A stretch of DNA of 64,000 nt from Maribacter zhoushanensis (GCF_029350975.1 NZ_JARKMR010000003.1:43908-107907), one strand, 5' to 3'. Numbered from the stretch's first letter, positions 7,700 through 18,020 are shown. The notes: a model not told the origin generated them from the letters alone. A program made the numbers and translations.

Positions 7700-8164
7700 A
7701 TGGCTACGACTTATAAAATAAATGATGATTTTTATGATGAATCTTTTAGCCTTATAGCTTTACACACTACCTTAGAAGATTTTGCATTGGCCTACGGCCT
7801 AAATAAAACTATTAAGGCAAAATTTGTAAGAGCAAAAAAAAATTTTATTCTTGATGAGAATAAATCGTTTCCCATATTTGAATGGGAAGATGAGTATAAT
7901 GATATGTATTGGGTGTTAATTGCCAATCATAGTACTGAAAAAGAGCTCATAGTTCATGACGATTTATTTAAGGATGAAACAACATATAAAATGCCTAGGC
8001 TCATACCTGAGTATAAGGATGTTGACTATCTATTGAAAATAGAAACAGAGAAGGATGTTGATATCAACTCCTTGATAAAAAACATATTAATGTTGCCCAG
8101 AGTTATGGCAGCATATGAAATAAGTACTGACAAACTAAAATCAAAGAACAATCTAATTTTTTAA
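7700..8164 (+). CDS. IPExxxVDY family protein
   Basis: A 154-residue protein with the motif IPEYKDVDYLLKI near 113-125, which names a Bacteroidota family of unknown function usually found beside pyk. It is cytoplasmic by sequence: no signal peptide or membrane segment. It ends 2 bases before the pyruvate kinase start, so the two are surely co-transcribed. No catalytic motif is recognised. Confidence 0.85.
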   Translation: MATTYKINDDFYDESFSLIALHTTLEDFALAYGLNKTIKAKFVRAKKNFILDENKSFPIFEWEDEYNDMYWVLIANHSTEKELIVHDDLFKDETTYKMPRLIPEYKDVDYLLKIETEKDVDINSLIKNILMLPRVMAAYEISTDKLKSKNNLIF

Positions 8165-8166
8165 AT

Positions 8167-9609
8167 ATGCCAACTGTAAAAAAGACGAAAATTGTAGCGA
8201 CATTAGGTCCTGCAACTAGCAAGAAAGAGGTACTCAGGAGCATGATTGATGCAGGAGTAGATGTATTCAGAATTAACTTTTCTCATGCAGATTACGATGA
8301 TGTAAAAGAGCGCGTAAACATGATACGTGAGTTAAATGATGAAATGGATACGTACACATCTATTTTAGCAGATTTACAAGGACCAAAGTTACGTGTAGGC
8401 GTAATGGCAGGTGACGTTGTAGTTAGCCCAGGTGATGAAATAACATTTGTAACAGGAGAGCCTTTTGAAGGTTCTGCGGAACGTGTTTACATGAACTACA
8501 AAGAATTCCCAAGAGATGTAAAAGCTGGGGAGCGTATTCTTTTAGATGATGGTAAATTAATGTTCGAGGTTGTTAAGACTAACGGAGAAGATGAGGTTCT
8601 GGCTAAAGTAATACAAGGTGGACCGTTAAAATCTAAAAAGGGTGTTAACCTACCAAATACAAATATCTCTTTACCGGCACTTACCCCAAAAGATATCAAA
8701 GATGCAGAGTTCGCTATTTCTTTAGAGGTAGATTGGATCGCACTTTCTTTTGTTCGTTTCAGTCAAGATTTAATTGATCTTCAGAATATTATCAATAAAC
8801 ATTCTGAACATAAAATTCCGATCATTGCTAAAATTGAAAAGCCAGAGGCTGTAGAGAATATCGATAAAATTGTTGCGTATTGTGATGGTTTAATGGTAGC
8901 TCGTGGAGATTTAGGTGTAGAAGTTCCTGCACATGAGGTTCCGTTGATTCAAAAGCAATTGGTACTTAGAGCTAAGAAAGCTAGAATACCGGTAATTATT
9001 GCTACTCAGATGATGGAGACAATGATTACTAGCCTTACGCCAACCAGAGCTGAGGTAAATGATGTTGCCAATTCAGTAATGGATGGTGCAGATGCAGTAA
9101 TGTTATCCGGAGAAACTTCTGTTGGTAACTATCCTGTTCAGGTTATCGAAAAAATGTCAAGTATTTTGGAGAGTGTAGAAGGGTCAGATTTAATTCATGT
9201 ACCGCACGATCCACCACATATTCGTACCAAAAGATTTATTACTAAATCTATTTGCTATCATGCCGCTACCATGGCAAATGATATTAAGGCGAAAGCAATT
9301 TCAACTTTAACGAATAGTGGGTATACCGCCTTTCAGATTTCTGCTTGGAGACCAAGTGCACATATTCTTGTATTTACATCAAACAAAAGAATACTTACAC
9401 AATTGAATTTATTATGGGGTGTAAAAGCTTTTTACTATGATAAATTTGTGTCTACAGATGATACTGTTGATGATGTAAACCGTATAGCGTTCAATAAAGG
9501 ATATCTGCAAGTGGGCGATATGATTATTAGTCTTGCTGCAATGCCTATTAAAGATAAAGGTATGGTAAATACCTTAAGGGTTAGTGAAATAGAGTCGGGC
9601 GATATTTAG
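8167..9609 (+). CDS. pyk: Pyruvate kinase
   Basis: Glycolytic enzyme making pyruvate and ATP from PEP and ADP. The N-terminus TKIVATLGPATS and FRINFSHAD are the substrate and nucleotide regions. IPIIAKIEKPEAVENID is the active-site signature with the catalytic Lys and the metal-binding Glu. The C-terminal domain runs from about residue 350. The 480-residue length is normal. It is followed by a strong bidirectional terminator. Confidence 0.97.
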   Translation: MPTVKKTKIVATLGPATSKKEVLRSMIDAGVDVFRINFSHADYDDVKERVNMIRELNDEMDTYTSILADLQGPKLRVGVMAGDVVVSPGDEITFVTGEPFEGSAERVYMNYKEFPRDVKAGERILLDDGKLMFEVVKTNGEDEVLAKVIQGGPLKSKKGVNLPNTNISLPALTPKDIKDAEFAISLEVDWIALSFVRFSQDLIDLQNIINKHSEHKIPIIAKIEKPEAVENIDKIVAYCDGLMVARGDLGVEVPAHEVPLIQKQLVLRAKKARIPVIIATQMMETMITSLTPTRAEVNDVANSVMDGADAVMLSGETSVGNYPVQVIEKMSSILESVEGSDLIHVPHDPPHIRTKRFITKSICYHAATMANDIKAKAISTLTNSGYTAFQISAWRPSAHILVFTSNKRILTQLNLLWGVKAFYYDKFVSTDDTVDDVNRIAFNKGYLQVGDMIISLAAMPIKDKGMVNTLRVSEIESGDI

Positions 9610-9630
9610 TCTGTTTCAATACAAAGTATA

Positions 9631-9662
9631 AAAAAAGGGTCGCTATTAGCGACCCTTTTTTT
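9631..9662. terminator. Bidirectional terminator between pyk and the PAS gene
   Basis: An 8-bp GC-rich stem GGGTCGCT/AGCGACCC (9637-9644 and 9648-9655) with a 3-nt loop is flanked by an A-run and a T-run. It can end both convergent genes. Confidence 0.85.
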
Positions 9663-9677
9663 ATAAACACTTACATC

Positions 9678-10202
9678 TTAGGCAACCTCTTTTTCAAAAG
9701 CTATAAAGTTGACCATTTCACCTTTTTTATCAAATATAGGATGTCCTTGAATCCAACAATTATATGTAGATCCATCTTTTCTATAGTTGACTACTGTAAC
9801 TTCAAAAGGTTTCTTTTCTTTAACGGCATTGGAAACTATTTTCAAAGTAGATTGGGAAGTTAAATCACCTTGAAACATCTTAGGATTTTTACCTATAATT
9901 TCTTCAGGATAGTACTGACTCATATTCCACATGTTTTTGGTTGCAAAAACAATATTTAGTTGAGCATCTGTTACTACCACAATATTCTTATCAGATTTTA
10001 ATTTGGTATCCAATATATCCGTATCAAAATCCCAAGAATTGGCAGAAACTAAACTTAAAAGTGCAACAGAATCCTCTTCGGTCTGTTTTATTACTTCGTA
10101 ATTAGGAGCATAAAAGTCCCACGAAAGTACAGGTAGCAAATTGTAGTTTAAACTGTTTCTAAACTTGATTACGGCATTATCGTAATCTTTTAAATCTATC
10201 AT
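9678..10202 (-). CDS. PAS-domain protein
   Basis: A 174-residue cytoplasmic protein with one PAS domain in its second half. DKNIVVVTDAQLNIVFATKN begins the fold, IIGKNPKMFQG is the helix motif, and NYRKDGSTYNCW plus FDKKGEMVNFIAFEKE form the C-terminal strands. The helix motif has Pro where flavin-binding LOV domains carry the reactive Cys, so a blue-light photocycle is not expected. The first 70 residues are unassigned. With no output domain it may be a single-domain sensor or adaptor. It is monocistronic. Confidence 0.8.
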   Translation of the reverse strand: MIDLKDYDNAVIKFRNSLNYNLLPVLSWDFYAPNYEVIKQTEEDSVALLSLVSANSWDFDTDILDTKLKSDKNIVVVTDAQLNIVFATKNMWNMSQYYPEEIIGKNPKMFQGDLTSQSTLKIVSNAVKEKKPFEVTVVNYRKDGSTYNCWIQGHPIFDKKGEMVNFIAFEKEVA

Positions 10203-10400
10203 TATGTGTAGTTTAGAGAGATAATTAAATTTTCTTTTTCATAGCAATTGGTGATAAAGCTAAAAATTTACCCATAATGATTAAAATTTTAAGGTGGGAT
10301 TAGCATAAATGTTTAAGTCTATGTTACTTATACTGTAAAAACTAATTGGAAAGGTTGAACACTAAAATGCTTTTTTTAACAGAAAAATGATCAAAACAAT

Positions 10401-10440
10401 AAAAAACCCTAACAGTATATATACCTGTTAGGGTCAAAAA
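10401..10440 (-). terminator. Terminator of efflux operon 1
   Basis: A perfect 10-bp stem ACCCTAACAG/CTGTTAGGGT (10406-10415 and 10425-10434) has a 9-nt AT loop and a T-run on the minus strand. It lies 28 bases after the stop of the outer membrane efflux gene. Confidence 0.85.
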
Positions 10441-10467
10441 AATGAAGTTTTTTTACTTGTAATCAGC

Positions 10468-11916
10468 TTAATTCCATCCGCCGCCTAAAGCTTGGTAAAT
10501 ATTTACCCGGGCCATAAGTTGGTCTTTTTTGGTTTCTACCAATTCCATTTTAGATTCCAAAGCTTCGCGTTGGGTGAGCAATACTTCTATATATTCAATT
10601 CTTGCAGATTGAAATAACCGTGTAGATAGGTCTATAGATTCTGTCAATGCTTTCACTTGGTTTTCTTTCAGATTATAGCTCTGTTGAAGGTTTTTCATTT
10701 TAGAAAGCTGATTTACCACTTCTATATATCCGCCCAAAATAGCTTTTTCATATTCATATACAGCTTGAATTTGTTTCGAATTTGCCGTGTAATATTCTGC
10801 TTTAATAGCATTTCTATTGATTAATGGACCAACAATATCCCCAACTGCGCTGTATAAAAGTGACTCGGGTGTTTCTGTCAGATATTTTGCTTTAAATGCC
10901 TGTAGACCAATACCAGCTTTTAACCCTATAGATGGATAAAAATTTGCTCTTGCAACTTTGATGTTCAACTTGGCAGCTTCCAGCTCAAATTCCGCTTGTC
11001 TAATGTCTGGTCTATTTAAAAGCAACTGTGAAGGTAAACCAGCATAAACAGTGTCCATTTGTGTATCTATGAATGCGTCTGAATTACGGGCAATATGTTG
11101 TGGCTGTCTACCGATTAAAAAATTGAGTTTGTTTTCGGTTTCAACAATTTCTTGTTTTACCTCAAATTTGTGGCTTTGGTTTTTTAATACCTCTGCTTCA
11201 AACCTTCTTACGGCTAGCTCTGTGGCACGTGCAGCTTCTTTTTGCAATCGTACCATTTTAAGGGCATTGCCCTGTAGCTCTAAGTTTTGCTCAATAATAC
11301 CCAGTTGATTGTCTAAGGCTATCAATTCATAATAAGAATCGGCTATCTCTGCAATTAATCTTGTTACCATAAAATTTTTACCTTCAATGGTAGATAAATA
11401 TTCAAGTGTGGCAGCCTTTTTAGAGTTGCGAAGCTTCTTCCAAACATCAAGTTCCCAGGTGGCAAAAAGTCCGGCTGAGTAATCTGTTAAAGGTTCAGGA
11501 AATTCTTCACCATCTTTAATATCCAGATTTTGCTCTACCGCACCATCACGAGTATATTCGCCTACTTTTTCAATTTCTGCACCTGCACCATAATTTACAA
11601 AAGGTAGGTATTCTCCCTTTCTAGCTTTCACTTCGTTTTGGGCAACATCTATCTGTTGCATCATTATGCGTAGTTCTTGATTATTTGCCAAGGCGGTATC
11701 AATTAGCTTGGTAAGATGTTCATCTTTAAAGAAATCTTTCCATTTCAATTGAGCGCTATTGGTAGTATCCGCCAGTTGCTGTGCATAATTATCTGGCAAA
11801 TTTTTGTTTGCTTTTTTTAATTCTCTTGTAGGTACGCAAGAATAGAAAAAGCCAATTTGCATTAGAAGCACGAAAAGTAATTTTCCATGCTTCATGGGTT
11901 TTATAACTTTAATCAT
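10468..11916 (-). CDS. RND efflux outer membrane lipoprotein (TolC/NodT type), set 1
   Basis: Outer membrane channel of a tripartite drug or metabolite efflux system. A signal peptide with lipobox FYSC ends near residue 27, and two OEP repeats form the long helical barrel. LLNRPDIRQAEFELEAAKLNI is the conserved turn of the first repeat. At 482 residues it is normal for the NodT subfamily. Its start overlaps the pump gene by 8 bases, so it is translated from the same mRNA. The terminator follows directly. Confidence 0.92.
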   Translation of the reverse strand: MIKVIKPMKHGKLLFVLLMQIGFFYSCVPTRELKKANKNLPDNYAQQLADTTNSAQLKWKDFFKDEHLTKLIDTALANNQELRIMMQQIDVAQNEVKARKGEYLPFVNYGAGAEIEKVGEYTRDGAVEQNLDIKDGEEFPEPLTDYSAGLFATWELDVWKKLRNSKKAATLEYLSTIEGKNFMVTRLIAEIADSYYELIALDNQLGIIEQNLELQGNALKMVRLQKEAARATELAVRRFEAEVLKNQSHKFEVKQEIVETENKLNFLIGRQPQHIARNSDAFIDTQMDTVYAGLPSQLLLNRPDIRQAEFELEAAKLNIKVARANFYPSIGLKAGIGLQAFKAKYLTETPESLLYSAVGDIVGPLINRNAIKAEYYTANSKQIQAVYEYEKAILGGYIEVVNQLSKMKNLQQSYNLKENQVKALTESIDLSTRLFQSARIEYIEVLLTQREALESKMELVETKKDQLMARVNIYQALGGGWN

Positions 11917-14900
11917 TGTCTTCTTTTTTGGTTAGTTTTTTAATCATTTGTTTTATCTCACGGAGCTTTTGTCGTGTTTTACTTTCCCCTTCGCTTATAC
12001 GTACAAATTCTTCGGAAATAGGCTCGTCAGACTCTCCTTTTATAAGTCCACGACCATCGGCCATTCTTGCAAATATGTAATATAGACCAGGTATAATAAG
12101 TACCCCTATCAAGGTACCCATAAGCATGCCGCCCATAGCAGAACCACCAATAGTTTTATTGGCAATAGCACCGGCGCCATGTGCAATAACTAAAGGTATA
12201 AGACCTGCAATAAATGCAAATGAGGTCATTAAAATAGGTCTAAAACGCACTTTTGCCCCTTCAATGGCAGATTCTAGAATAGTGCTGCCTTGTCGTCGTT
12301 TTTGTACGGCAAATTCAACGATAAGCACGCCATTTTTACCTAGAAGACCTACCAACATAATAAGTCCTATTTGTGCATATACATCATTGGCAAGCCCCAT
12401 GGTCTTCAGCATAAAGAATGAGCCTAGCACCCCAATAGGTAATGATAGAATAATAGCAAACGGCAGTAGAAAACTCTCATACTGTGCAGCTAGCACAAAG
12501 TACACGAAAATTAGAACCACCAAGAAAATGTAAATAGATTCATTTCCTCTTTGCGCCTCGTCATACGATAACCCTTCCCAAGCCACATCAAAACCTCTTG
12601 GCAGTGTTTGTTCAGCAACTTCGTTAATAGCGTTGATGGCATCACCACTAGTATACCCGGCTGCCGGAAGTCCTCTAATGGAGGCAGAATTGTAAAGGTT
12701 GTATCTTGTGATTTCATTAGGACCTAGTTTTTTCTCCATTGACATAAATGCAGAATATGGCACCATTTCACCCTCTTCGTTTTTTACGAATAGCTTTTCT
12801 AAATCTGAAGGCAAAGCCCTGTATTCTGGAGCTGCTTGGGTATATACTTTAAAAAATCTACCAAAACGAATAAAACCTTGCTCATAAGTACTACCAATTA
12901 ATATATTTAGGTTTTCCATGGCTTTATCTATGGAAACCCCTTTTTGCATGGCAATTTTATTATTGATTTTTAACTCGTACTGCGGATAGTTGGCGGAGTA
13001 GAAAGTAAATAACCCGGTAAGCTCATCACGATTAGATAAAGCTTCCATGAATTCGTTGTTTATCTTTTCAAACTCGTGATAATCCGTTCCATCTGTTTTA
13101 TCTAAAAGACGCATGGAAAATCCGCCAGAAGAACCAAAACCAGGCACGGCAGGCGGTTCAAAATATTCAATCACGGCACCAAGGTCTTTTGTTTCCTCTT
13201 CAAGCTCTTCCATGATTTCATGAACCGAATGATGGCGGTCTCCCCAAGGTTTTAAGTTAATTAGAACAGTACCGGCATTGGAGCCACGACCCTCGGTCAT
13301 AATTTCATACCCTGCTAAAGAAGAAACCGACTCAACACCATCGGTCTCCTCACAAATCATTTGTAGTTTTCTGGCCACATCGTTAGTACGCTCTAGCGTT
13401 GAACCAGGCGGCGTCTGAATAATGGCATAGATCATACCTTGATCTTCGTTAGGTATAAAACCTGCAGGTAAGGTTTCATTTGTAAAGAATATACCAACAC
13501 AGAAAGCAGCTAGAATACCAAAAGTAAGTACCCTTCTGGCAACAATTTTGTTTAGAATCTTAACATACCTGCCCGTAAGTTTTTCGAATCCTCTATTGAA
13601 CCAATCTATAAATTTATCGATAGGAGATTTTTTACGTTCTTTACCGTGATTGTTTTTAAGAATCATGGCACATAGCACAGGTGTCAATGTCAATGCAACA
13701 ATGGCTGATAGAATAATAGATCCTGCCATGGTTATGGAAAACTGTCGGTAGAAAACACCTACCGGTCCTGTCATGAATGCGATCGGTACAAATACGGAAA
13801 CCATCACCAAGGTAATAGCGATAATTGCACCACCAATTTCATTGACTACTAATTTTACAGCGTCATACGGACCCAAGTGTGTTTCTTCCATTTTGGCATG
13901 AACCGCTTCTACCACCACAATGGCATCATCAACCACAATACCAATGGCGAGAACTAGGGCAAAAAGGGTTATTAGGTTAATGGATAGTCCAAATAGTTGC
14001 ATGATAAAAAATGCACCAATTAAGGACACAGGTACAGCTATAATGGGGATTAGCGTAGAACGCCAATCACCTAAAAAGAGGAATACAACAATTGCAACTA
14101 ATATAAATGCATCTCTTAAGGTGTGTAAAACTTGCTCTATAGATGCGTTTAAGAAGTTAGAAACGTCATAGCTAATTTTATAATCCATACCACTAGGTAA
14201 TTCAGATTTTAGCTCTGCCAGTTTATCTTTTACCTCGGCAATTACATCACTGGCATTACTACCAAAAGTTTGTTTCAAAACAATAGAGGCAGAGGGCTTA
14301 CCATCTAGATTAGAATAGATATCGAAAAATTCACTTCCTAATTCTACATCGGCAACATCGCCTAAAGTCAAAATTTCTCCTTCAGGGTTTGCCTTTAGAA
14401 TAATGTCTTTATACTGCTGCGGTTCATCATACCTATCTTGGTAGAGTAGCACATATTCTAATGACTGTGATGTTTTACCCGAGCTTTGCCCAATTCTACC
14501 AGGGCGTGCCAATATACTCTGCTCTTCCATGGCTTCAAGAATTTCTTCGGCAGATACATTGTAGGCACGCATACGGTCTGGTTTTAACCACACACGCATG
14601 GCATATTTACGGCTACCTAAAATTTGAGCACTTGCAATACCATCTATTCGCTGAATTTCAGGAATCATTTTAGTGTACGCATAGTTGTAGAGAAACAGCT
14701 CATGGTCATCACTATTGTCACTATAAAGGTTTACGTACATTAACATACTTGGCTGTACGGGGGTAATGATAACACCTTCTCTTTGTACCAATTCTGGTAA
14801 TAATGGCATTACCTGATCCACTCTTGTTTTGACCCTGACAACTGCTTGATTGGGGTCTGTGCCGGGTTCAAAAATAATACGGAGTGTACCTTCACCGGCA

Positions 14901-15151
14901 CTGGTAGCATCTGATGCTATGTAGCGCATACCTTGAACACCGTTTATGGCGGTTTCTAAGGGTATAAGTGTAGATTTCACTAAAACATCTGCACTAGAAC
15001 CCGGGTATGCAATAAAGATATTGACCGTCGTTGGCGCAATATCTGGGAACTGTGAAATAGGTAATTGCTTTATAGAGAGCAACCCCACAAATACGATTAT
15101 CACCGATATGACAATAGCCAATACCGGTCTTTTTATAAACTTACTGAACAT
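11909..15151 (-). CDS. RND efflux pump, inner membrane permease (HAE1/AcrB type), set 1
   Basis: Proton-driven inner membrane pump of 1080 residues with the usual 12 membrane helices and two large periplasmic loops. The N-terminus FSKFIKRPVLAIVISVIIV is the first helix. Helix 4 contains LVLAIGIVVDDAIVVVE with the paired Asp residues of the proton relay. GFIPNEDQGMIYAIIQTPPGSTLERT begins the second periplasmic domain. It lies between adaptor and outer membrane genes in one operon. About 40 charged residues extend the C-terminus beyond AcrB. The substrate is unknown. Confidence 0.94.
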   Translation of the reverse strand: MFSKFIKRPVLAIVISVIIVFVGLLSIKQLPISQFPDIAPTTVNIFIAYPGSSADVLVKSTLIPLETAINGVQGMRYIASDATSAGEGTLRIIFEPGTDPNQAVVRVKTRVDQVMPLLPELVQREGVIITPVQPSMLMYVNLYSDNSDDHELFLYNYAYTKMIPEIQRIDGIASAQILGSRKYAMRVWLKPDRMRAYNVSAEEILEAMEEQSILARPGRIGQSSGKTSQSLEYVLLYQDRYDEPQQYKDIILKANPEGEILTLGDVADVELGSEFFDIYSNLDGKPSASIVLKQTFGSNASDVIAEVKDKLAELKSELPSGMDYKISYDVSNFLNASIEQVLHTLRDAFILVAIVVFLFLGDWRSTLIPIIAVPVSLIGAFFIMQLFGLSINLITLFALVLAIGIVVDDAIVVVEAVHAKMEETHLGPYDAVKLVVNEIGGAIIAITLVMVSVFVPIAFMTGPVGVFYRQFSITMAGSIILSAIVALTLTPVLCAMILKNNHGKERKKSPIDKFIDWFNRGFEKLTGRYVKILNKIVARRVLTFGILAAFCVGIFFTNETLPAGFIPNEDQGMIYAIIQTPPGSTLERTNDVARKLQMICEETDGVESVSSLAGYEIMTEGRGSNAGTVLINLKPWGDRHHSVHEIMEELEEETKDLGAVIEYFEPPAVPGFGSSGGFSMRLLDKTDGTDYHEFEKINNEFMEALSNRDELTGLFTFYSANYPQYELKINNKIAMQKGVSIDKAMENLNILIGSTYEQGFIRFGRFFKVYTQAAPEYRALPSDLEKLFVKNEEGEMVPYSAFMSMEKKLGPNEITRYNLYNSASIRGLPAAGYTSGDAINAINEVAEQTLPRGFDVAWEGLSYDEAQRGNESIYIFLVVLIFVYFVLAAQYESFLLPFAIILSLPIGVLGSFFMLKTMGLANDVYAQIGLIMLVGLLGKNGVLIVEFAVQKRRQGSTILESAIEGAKVRFRPILMTSFAFIAGLIPLVIAHGAGAIANKTIGGSAMGGMLMGTLIGVLIIPGLYYIFARMADGRGLIKGESDEPISEEFVRISEGESKTRQKLREIKQMIKKLTKKEDND

Positions 15152-15168
15152 GTTTTTTTGTTTTTAGA

Positions 15169-16254
15169 TTACTCGGCGTAAACAGCCAATTTTGACATCA
15201 CCTCGTTTGGTTCAGCAAATTCAGTTTCAATCTTCTCGTTGTTTTTGACCATACGGATTCCATCAACCAGAATTCTGTCTTTTGGGTTTAATCCTTTATT
15301 GACAACAAATAGGTGAGGGAGTTCTGCAACAACTGAAATTTCTGTTTGGTGCACAACATCATCTTGGTCTAAAACAAACACGTAACGCTTGTTCAATATT
15401 TCAAAAGTTGCTTTTTGGGGGATGATCAAAGCATCTTTAAATGGTATGGTCATAAGAACACTGCCAGTTTCTCCATGTCTAAGAATTTGATCAGGATTAG
15501 GAAAAGTTGCCCTAAAAGCAATGTTACCGGTTTCATTATTAAATTCTCCCTCAATGGTTTCAACGATTCCTTTTTGGTTGAATTTCTTATTGTTCGCCAT
15601 TAAGAGCTGTACCTCTTTTTTATCATCTTTATCGGTGCTTATGATGTAGTCTAAATATTCAGCTTCTGGAACATTGAAATACACCCACATTTTAGAGTTG
15701 TCTGACAATGTGGTCAATAGTTCGCCTTCGTCTAAAAGACTACCTTCTCTTGCGTGTAAGTGATCCATGATACCATCAAAAGGAGCGCGTATGTTCGTGA
15801 AGCCTAAATGTGTTTGTGCTAATGAAACTTCTGCATTGGCTTTATCAAAATTAGCTTTTGCCATGGCTAGTTCATTTTTAGAAACAACATTACCATCTGT
15901 TAAAAGCTGAGTATTTTGTAGTTCTATTTCGGCAACTTTAGCTTCAGCTTTTGCTTTTTGCAAATCCGCTTCATAGATATTAGGCATAATATTGAACATT
16001 TTTTGCCCTTTTTTCACCAGTTGACCTTCGTCTACGTGAATTTCCTTCAAATAGCCTTTCTCTAGGGCTCTTAGCTCAATATGCTTAAAGGAATTTATTT
16101 GACATACATAATCTTTAGTTATTGATGTGTCTTTTTTAATGGGACTAGTTATAAGGAACTTGGTGTGCTCCTCTTTTTTTTCTTTTTTGGAATTACAGCT
16201 TGCCGCAATGAATATGATGCATGCGCTAGTGATCAGGAGGATTCTCTTGGTCAT
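15169..16254 (-). CDS. RND efflux periplasmic adaptor lipoprotein, set 1
   Basis: Membrane fusion protein that joins pump and channel. The signal peptide ends in lipobox IAASC (Cys20). A biotinyl-lipoyl-like half motif (LEKGYLKEIHVDEGQLVKKG) is followed by a helical hairpin, then the second lipoyl half (AHLGFTNIRAPFDGIMDH) and beta-barrel domains. It is 361 residues and first of the three efflux genes, 17 bases before the pump. No regulator gene adjoins this set and no clear promoter box was found upstream. Confidence 0.92.
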   Translation of the reverse strand: MTKRILLITSACIIFIAASCNSKKEKKEEHTKFLITSPIKKDTSITKDYVCQINSFKHIELRALEKGYLKEIHVDEGQLVKKGQKMFNIMPNIYEADLQKAKAEAKVAEIELQNTQLLTDGNVVSKNELAMAKANFDKANAEVSLAQTHLGFTNIRAPFDGIMDHLHAREGSLLDEGELLTTLSDNSKMWVYFNVPEAEYLDYIISTDKDDKKEVQLLMANNKKFNQKGIVETIEGEFNNETGNIAFRATFPNPDQILRHGETGSVLMTIPFKDALIIPQKATFEILNKRYVFVLDQDDVVHQTEISVVAELPHLFVVNKGLNPKDRILVDGIRMVKNNEKIETEFAEPNEVMSKLAVYAE

Positions 16255-16399
16255 AAAATGTATATTTAATTGATTGGAAAAATGAAAATTAAAAATGCGG
16301 GGACATACAAATTTTAGGGCTAGTAGATTAATGAATCTAAATGGGCTGTTGCCTAAAAAGTGATGTCAGGTCAAAATACTATCTTGACCAAAAGAAATT

Positions 16400-16819
16400 T
16401 TAAATACGAAATACCTGATATAGGACAAAGCGCCTATTTGCTATGGGTAGAAAATTAAATAGCCTGGGTAGTGAATTGCTATTTGTAAAATAACTGAATA
16501 AGAATAATATGGATAATAAGTAAAAGGAAATAGAGGCTTGCTGGCGCTCAGTATCTTTTTTAAAGAAAGTTTGTTCGCTTTCTTCTTCCTCAATTCCTAC
16601 AGCTTCAATTTCTAGAACCTTATCTATATTATTGAGAGTGCCTTTAAGAGTTGCATTATGAATAACAACCGATTCTGAACTGTTATCTAATGAATGGGTG
16701 TGTTGCTGGATAGTATGAAAAGAAGTACCCTCTATGTTGTTGTTAGCAAATAGAGGACTGTATATACCAGAAAGTAATATACAGATAGAAAGAAGAAATT
16801 TTAAAAAACCTTTTTTCAT
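16400..16819 (-). CDS. Small exported protein of unknown function
   Basis: 139 residues: a signal peptide of about 25 residues (cleavage after LFA), a polar region with an acidic patch IEEEESEQ and a KK pair near 75-90, and one membrane helix near 97-112 before a basic tail. It resembles in layout, not clearly in sequence, the small exported protein at 31032-31325. It stands 145 bases upstream of efflux set 1 in the same direction. No function can be given. Confidence 0.6.
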   Translation of the reverse strand: MKKGFLKFLLSICILLSGIYSPLFANNNIEGTSFHTIQQHTHSLDNSSESVVIHNATLKGTLNNIDKVLEIEAVGIEEEESEQTFFKKDTERQQASISFYLLSILFLFSYFTNSNSLPRLFNFLPIANRRFVLYQVFRI

Positions 16820-16928
16820 TTAAGTGAACAAAACTATTCTAGCTAATTCTGCTGTACAAGTTATTGCCGTTAATTTTTGTTAACACTTTAGATTATTAGT
16901 TTAAATAGTGAAAATGAACGTTGAATAT

Positions 16929-18020
16929 TTAGAAATCGAATTTTAATTGCACTAAAATTGATTTATCATCAACTTTTTTAGTTTTCTTATCTTCTGTATT
17001 TAAGTTAGATAAAGATATTCCTAGAAGTCTAACCGAATTTTGTAACTCTTCTTGATACAAAAGGTCTTTTGCAGTTTCTAGAATAAGGTCTTTGTCAGCA
17101 ATAAAATAGGGCATTGTTTTACTCCTTGTGTTCAAGGTAAAATCGCTGTATTTTATTTTGAGCGTAATAGTTTTGCCTGCTACCTTAGATTTTGTCAATC
17201 TCCTTTCTAGTTCTTGGGCTATATGTTCCAGTCGTTCAAGCATAAAAACTTCGCTGCTTAGGTTTTCATTGAAGGTACGCTCTGCACCAACAGATTTAGG
17301 TATGCGGTGTGGTTTTACTTCGCTATTGTGAATACCACGAACTACGTGATAATAGTAAGGTCCGCTTTTGCCAAAATTTTCTGCAAGAAATTCTATTGAT
17401 TTGTTTTTTAAGTCAATCCCTGTAAAAATACCCAGCTTATACATTTTTTCAGCAGTGACTTTACCCACACCGTAAAACTTACGTATATCTAATTCTTCTA
17501 AAAAAGGGATTACCTCTTCTGGATTTACTGTTTTTTGTCCATTGGGTTTATTGATATCACTGGCGACTTTGGCAATGAATTTATTGATAGAAATACCTGC
17601 GGATGCATTTAAGCCTGTTTTCTCTAGAATACGCTGTCTAATTTCAGTGGCGAGCATGGTGGCAGATGGGTTTCCTTTTTTGTTAATGGTAACGTCTAAG
17701 TAAGCTTCATCTAGAGATAGCGGTTCTACTAAATCTGTATATTCAAAGAAAATAGATCGTATTTGTTTTGAAATTTCTTTGTACCGTTCAAAACGAGGTT
17801 TTACAAAGGTTAAGTGCGGGCAATTCTTTTTTGCTTGAAATCCGCTCATGGCACTACGTACACCAAACTTACGGGCTTCATAGTTAGCGGCGGAAACTAC
17901 ACCTCTTTTTTCACTACCGCCCACAGCCAAAGGTTTACCCTTTAAATCTGGGTTATCCAATTCTTCTACAGATGCATAAAAAGCATCCATGTCAACATGA
18001 ATAATTTTTCGAAGAGGCAT
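16929..18020 (-). CDS. dinB: DNA polymerase IV (Y family)
   Basis: Translesion polymerase that copies past damaged bases at low fidelity. HVDMDAFYASVEE near the N-terminus and SLDEAYLDVT about 90 residues later hold the catalytic carboxylates. Two helix-hairpin-helix motifs of the thumb follow near FYGVGKVTAEKM. The C-terminus QLKFDF is a beta-clamp-binding peptide. The start at 18020 places the catalytic Asp at the usual distance. In-frame ATGs at 18032 and 18038 are possible but add residues not typical of the family. It is divergent from the CYTH gene. Confidence 0.93.
   Translation of the reverse strand: MPLRKIIHVDMDAFYASVEELDNPDLKGKPLAVGGSEKRGVVSAANYEARKFGVRSAMSGFQAKKNCPHLTFVKPRFERYKEISKQIRSIFFEYTDLVEPLSLDEAYLDVTINKKGNPSATMLATEIRQRILEKTGLNASAGISINKFIAKVASDINKPNGQKTVNPEEVIPFLEELDIRKFYGVGKVTAEKMYKLGIFTGIDLKNKSIEFLAENFGKSGPYYYHVVRGIHNSEVKPHRIPKSVGAERTFNENLSSEVFMLERLEHIAQELERRLTKSKVAGKTITLKIKYSDFTLNTRSKTMPYFIADKDLILETAKDLLYQEELQNSVRLLGISLSNLNTEDKKTKKVDDKSILVQLKFDF

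Noticed and set aside
9678..10202. LOV-type blue-light receptor
   Set aside because: The helix motif reads GKNPKMFQG and lacks the reactive Cys of GxNCRFLQ; an ordinary PAS domain fits better.
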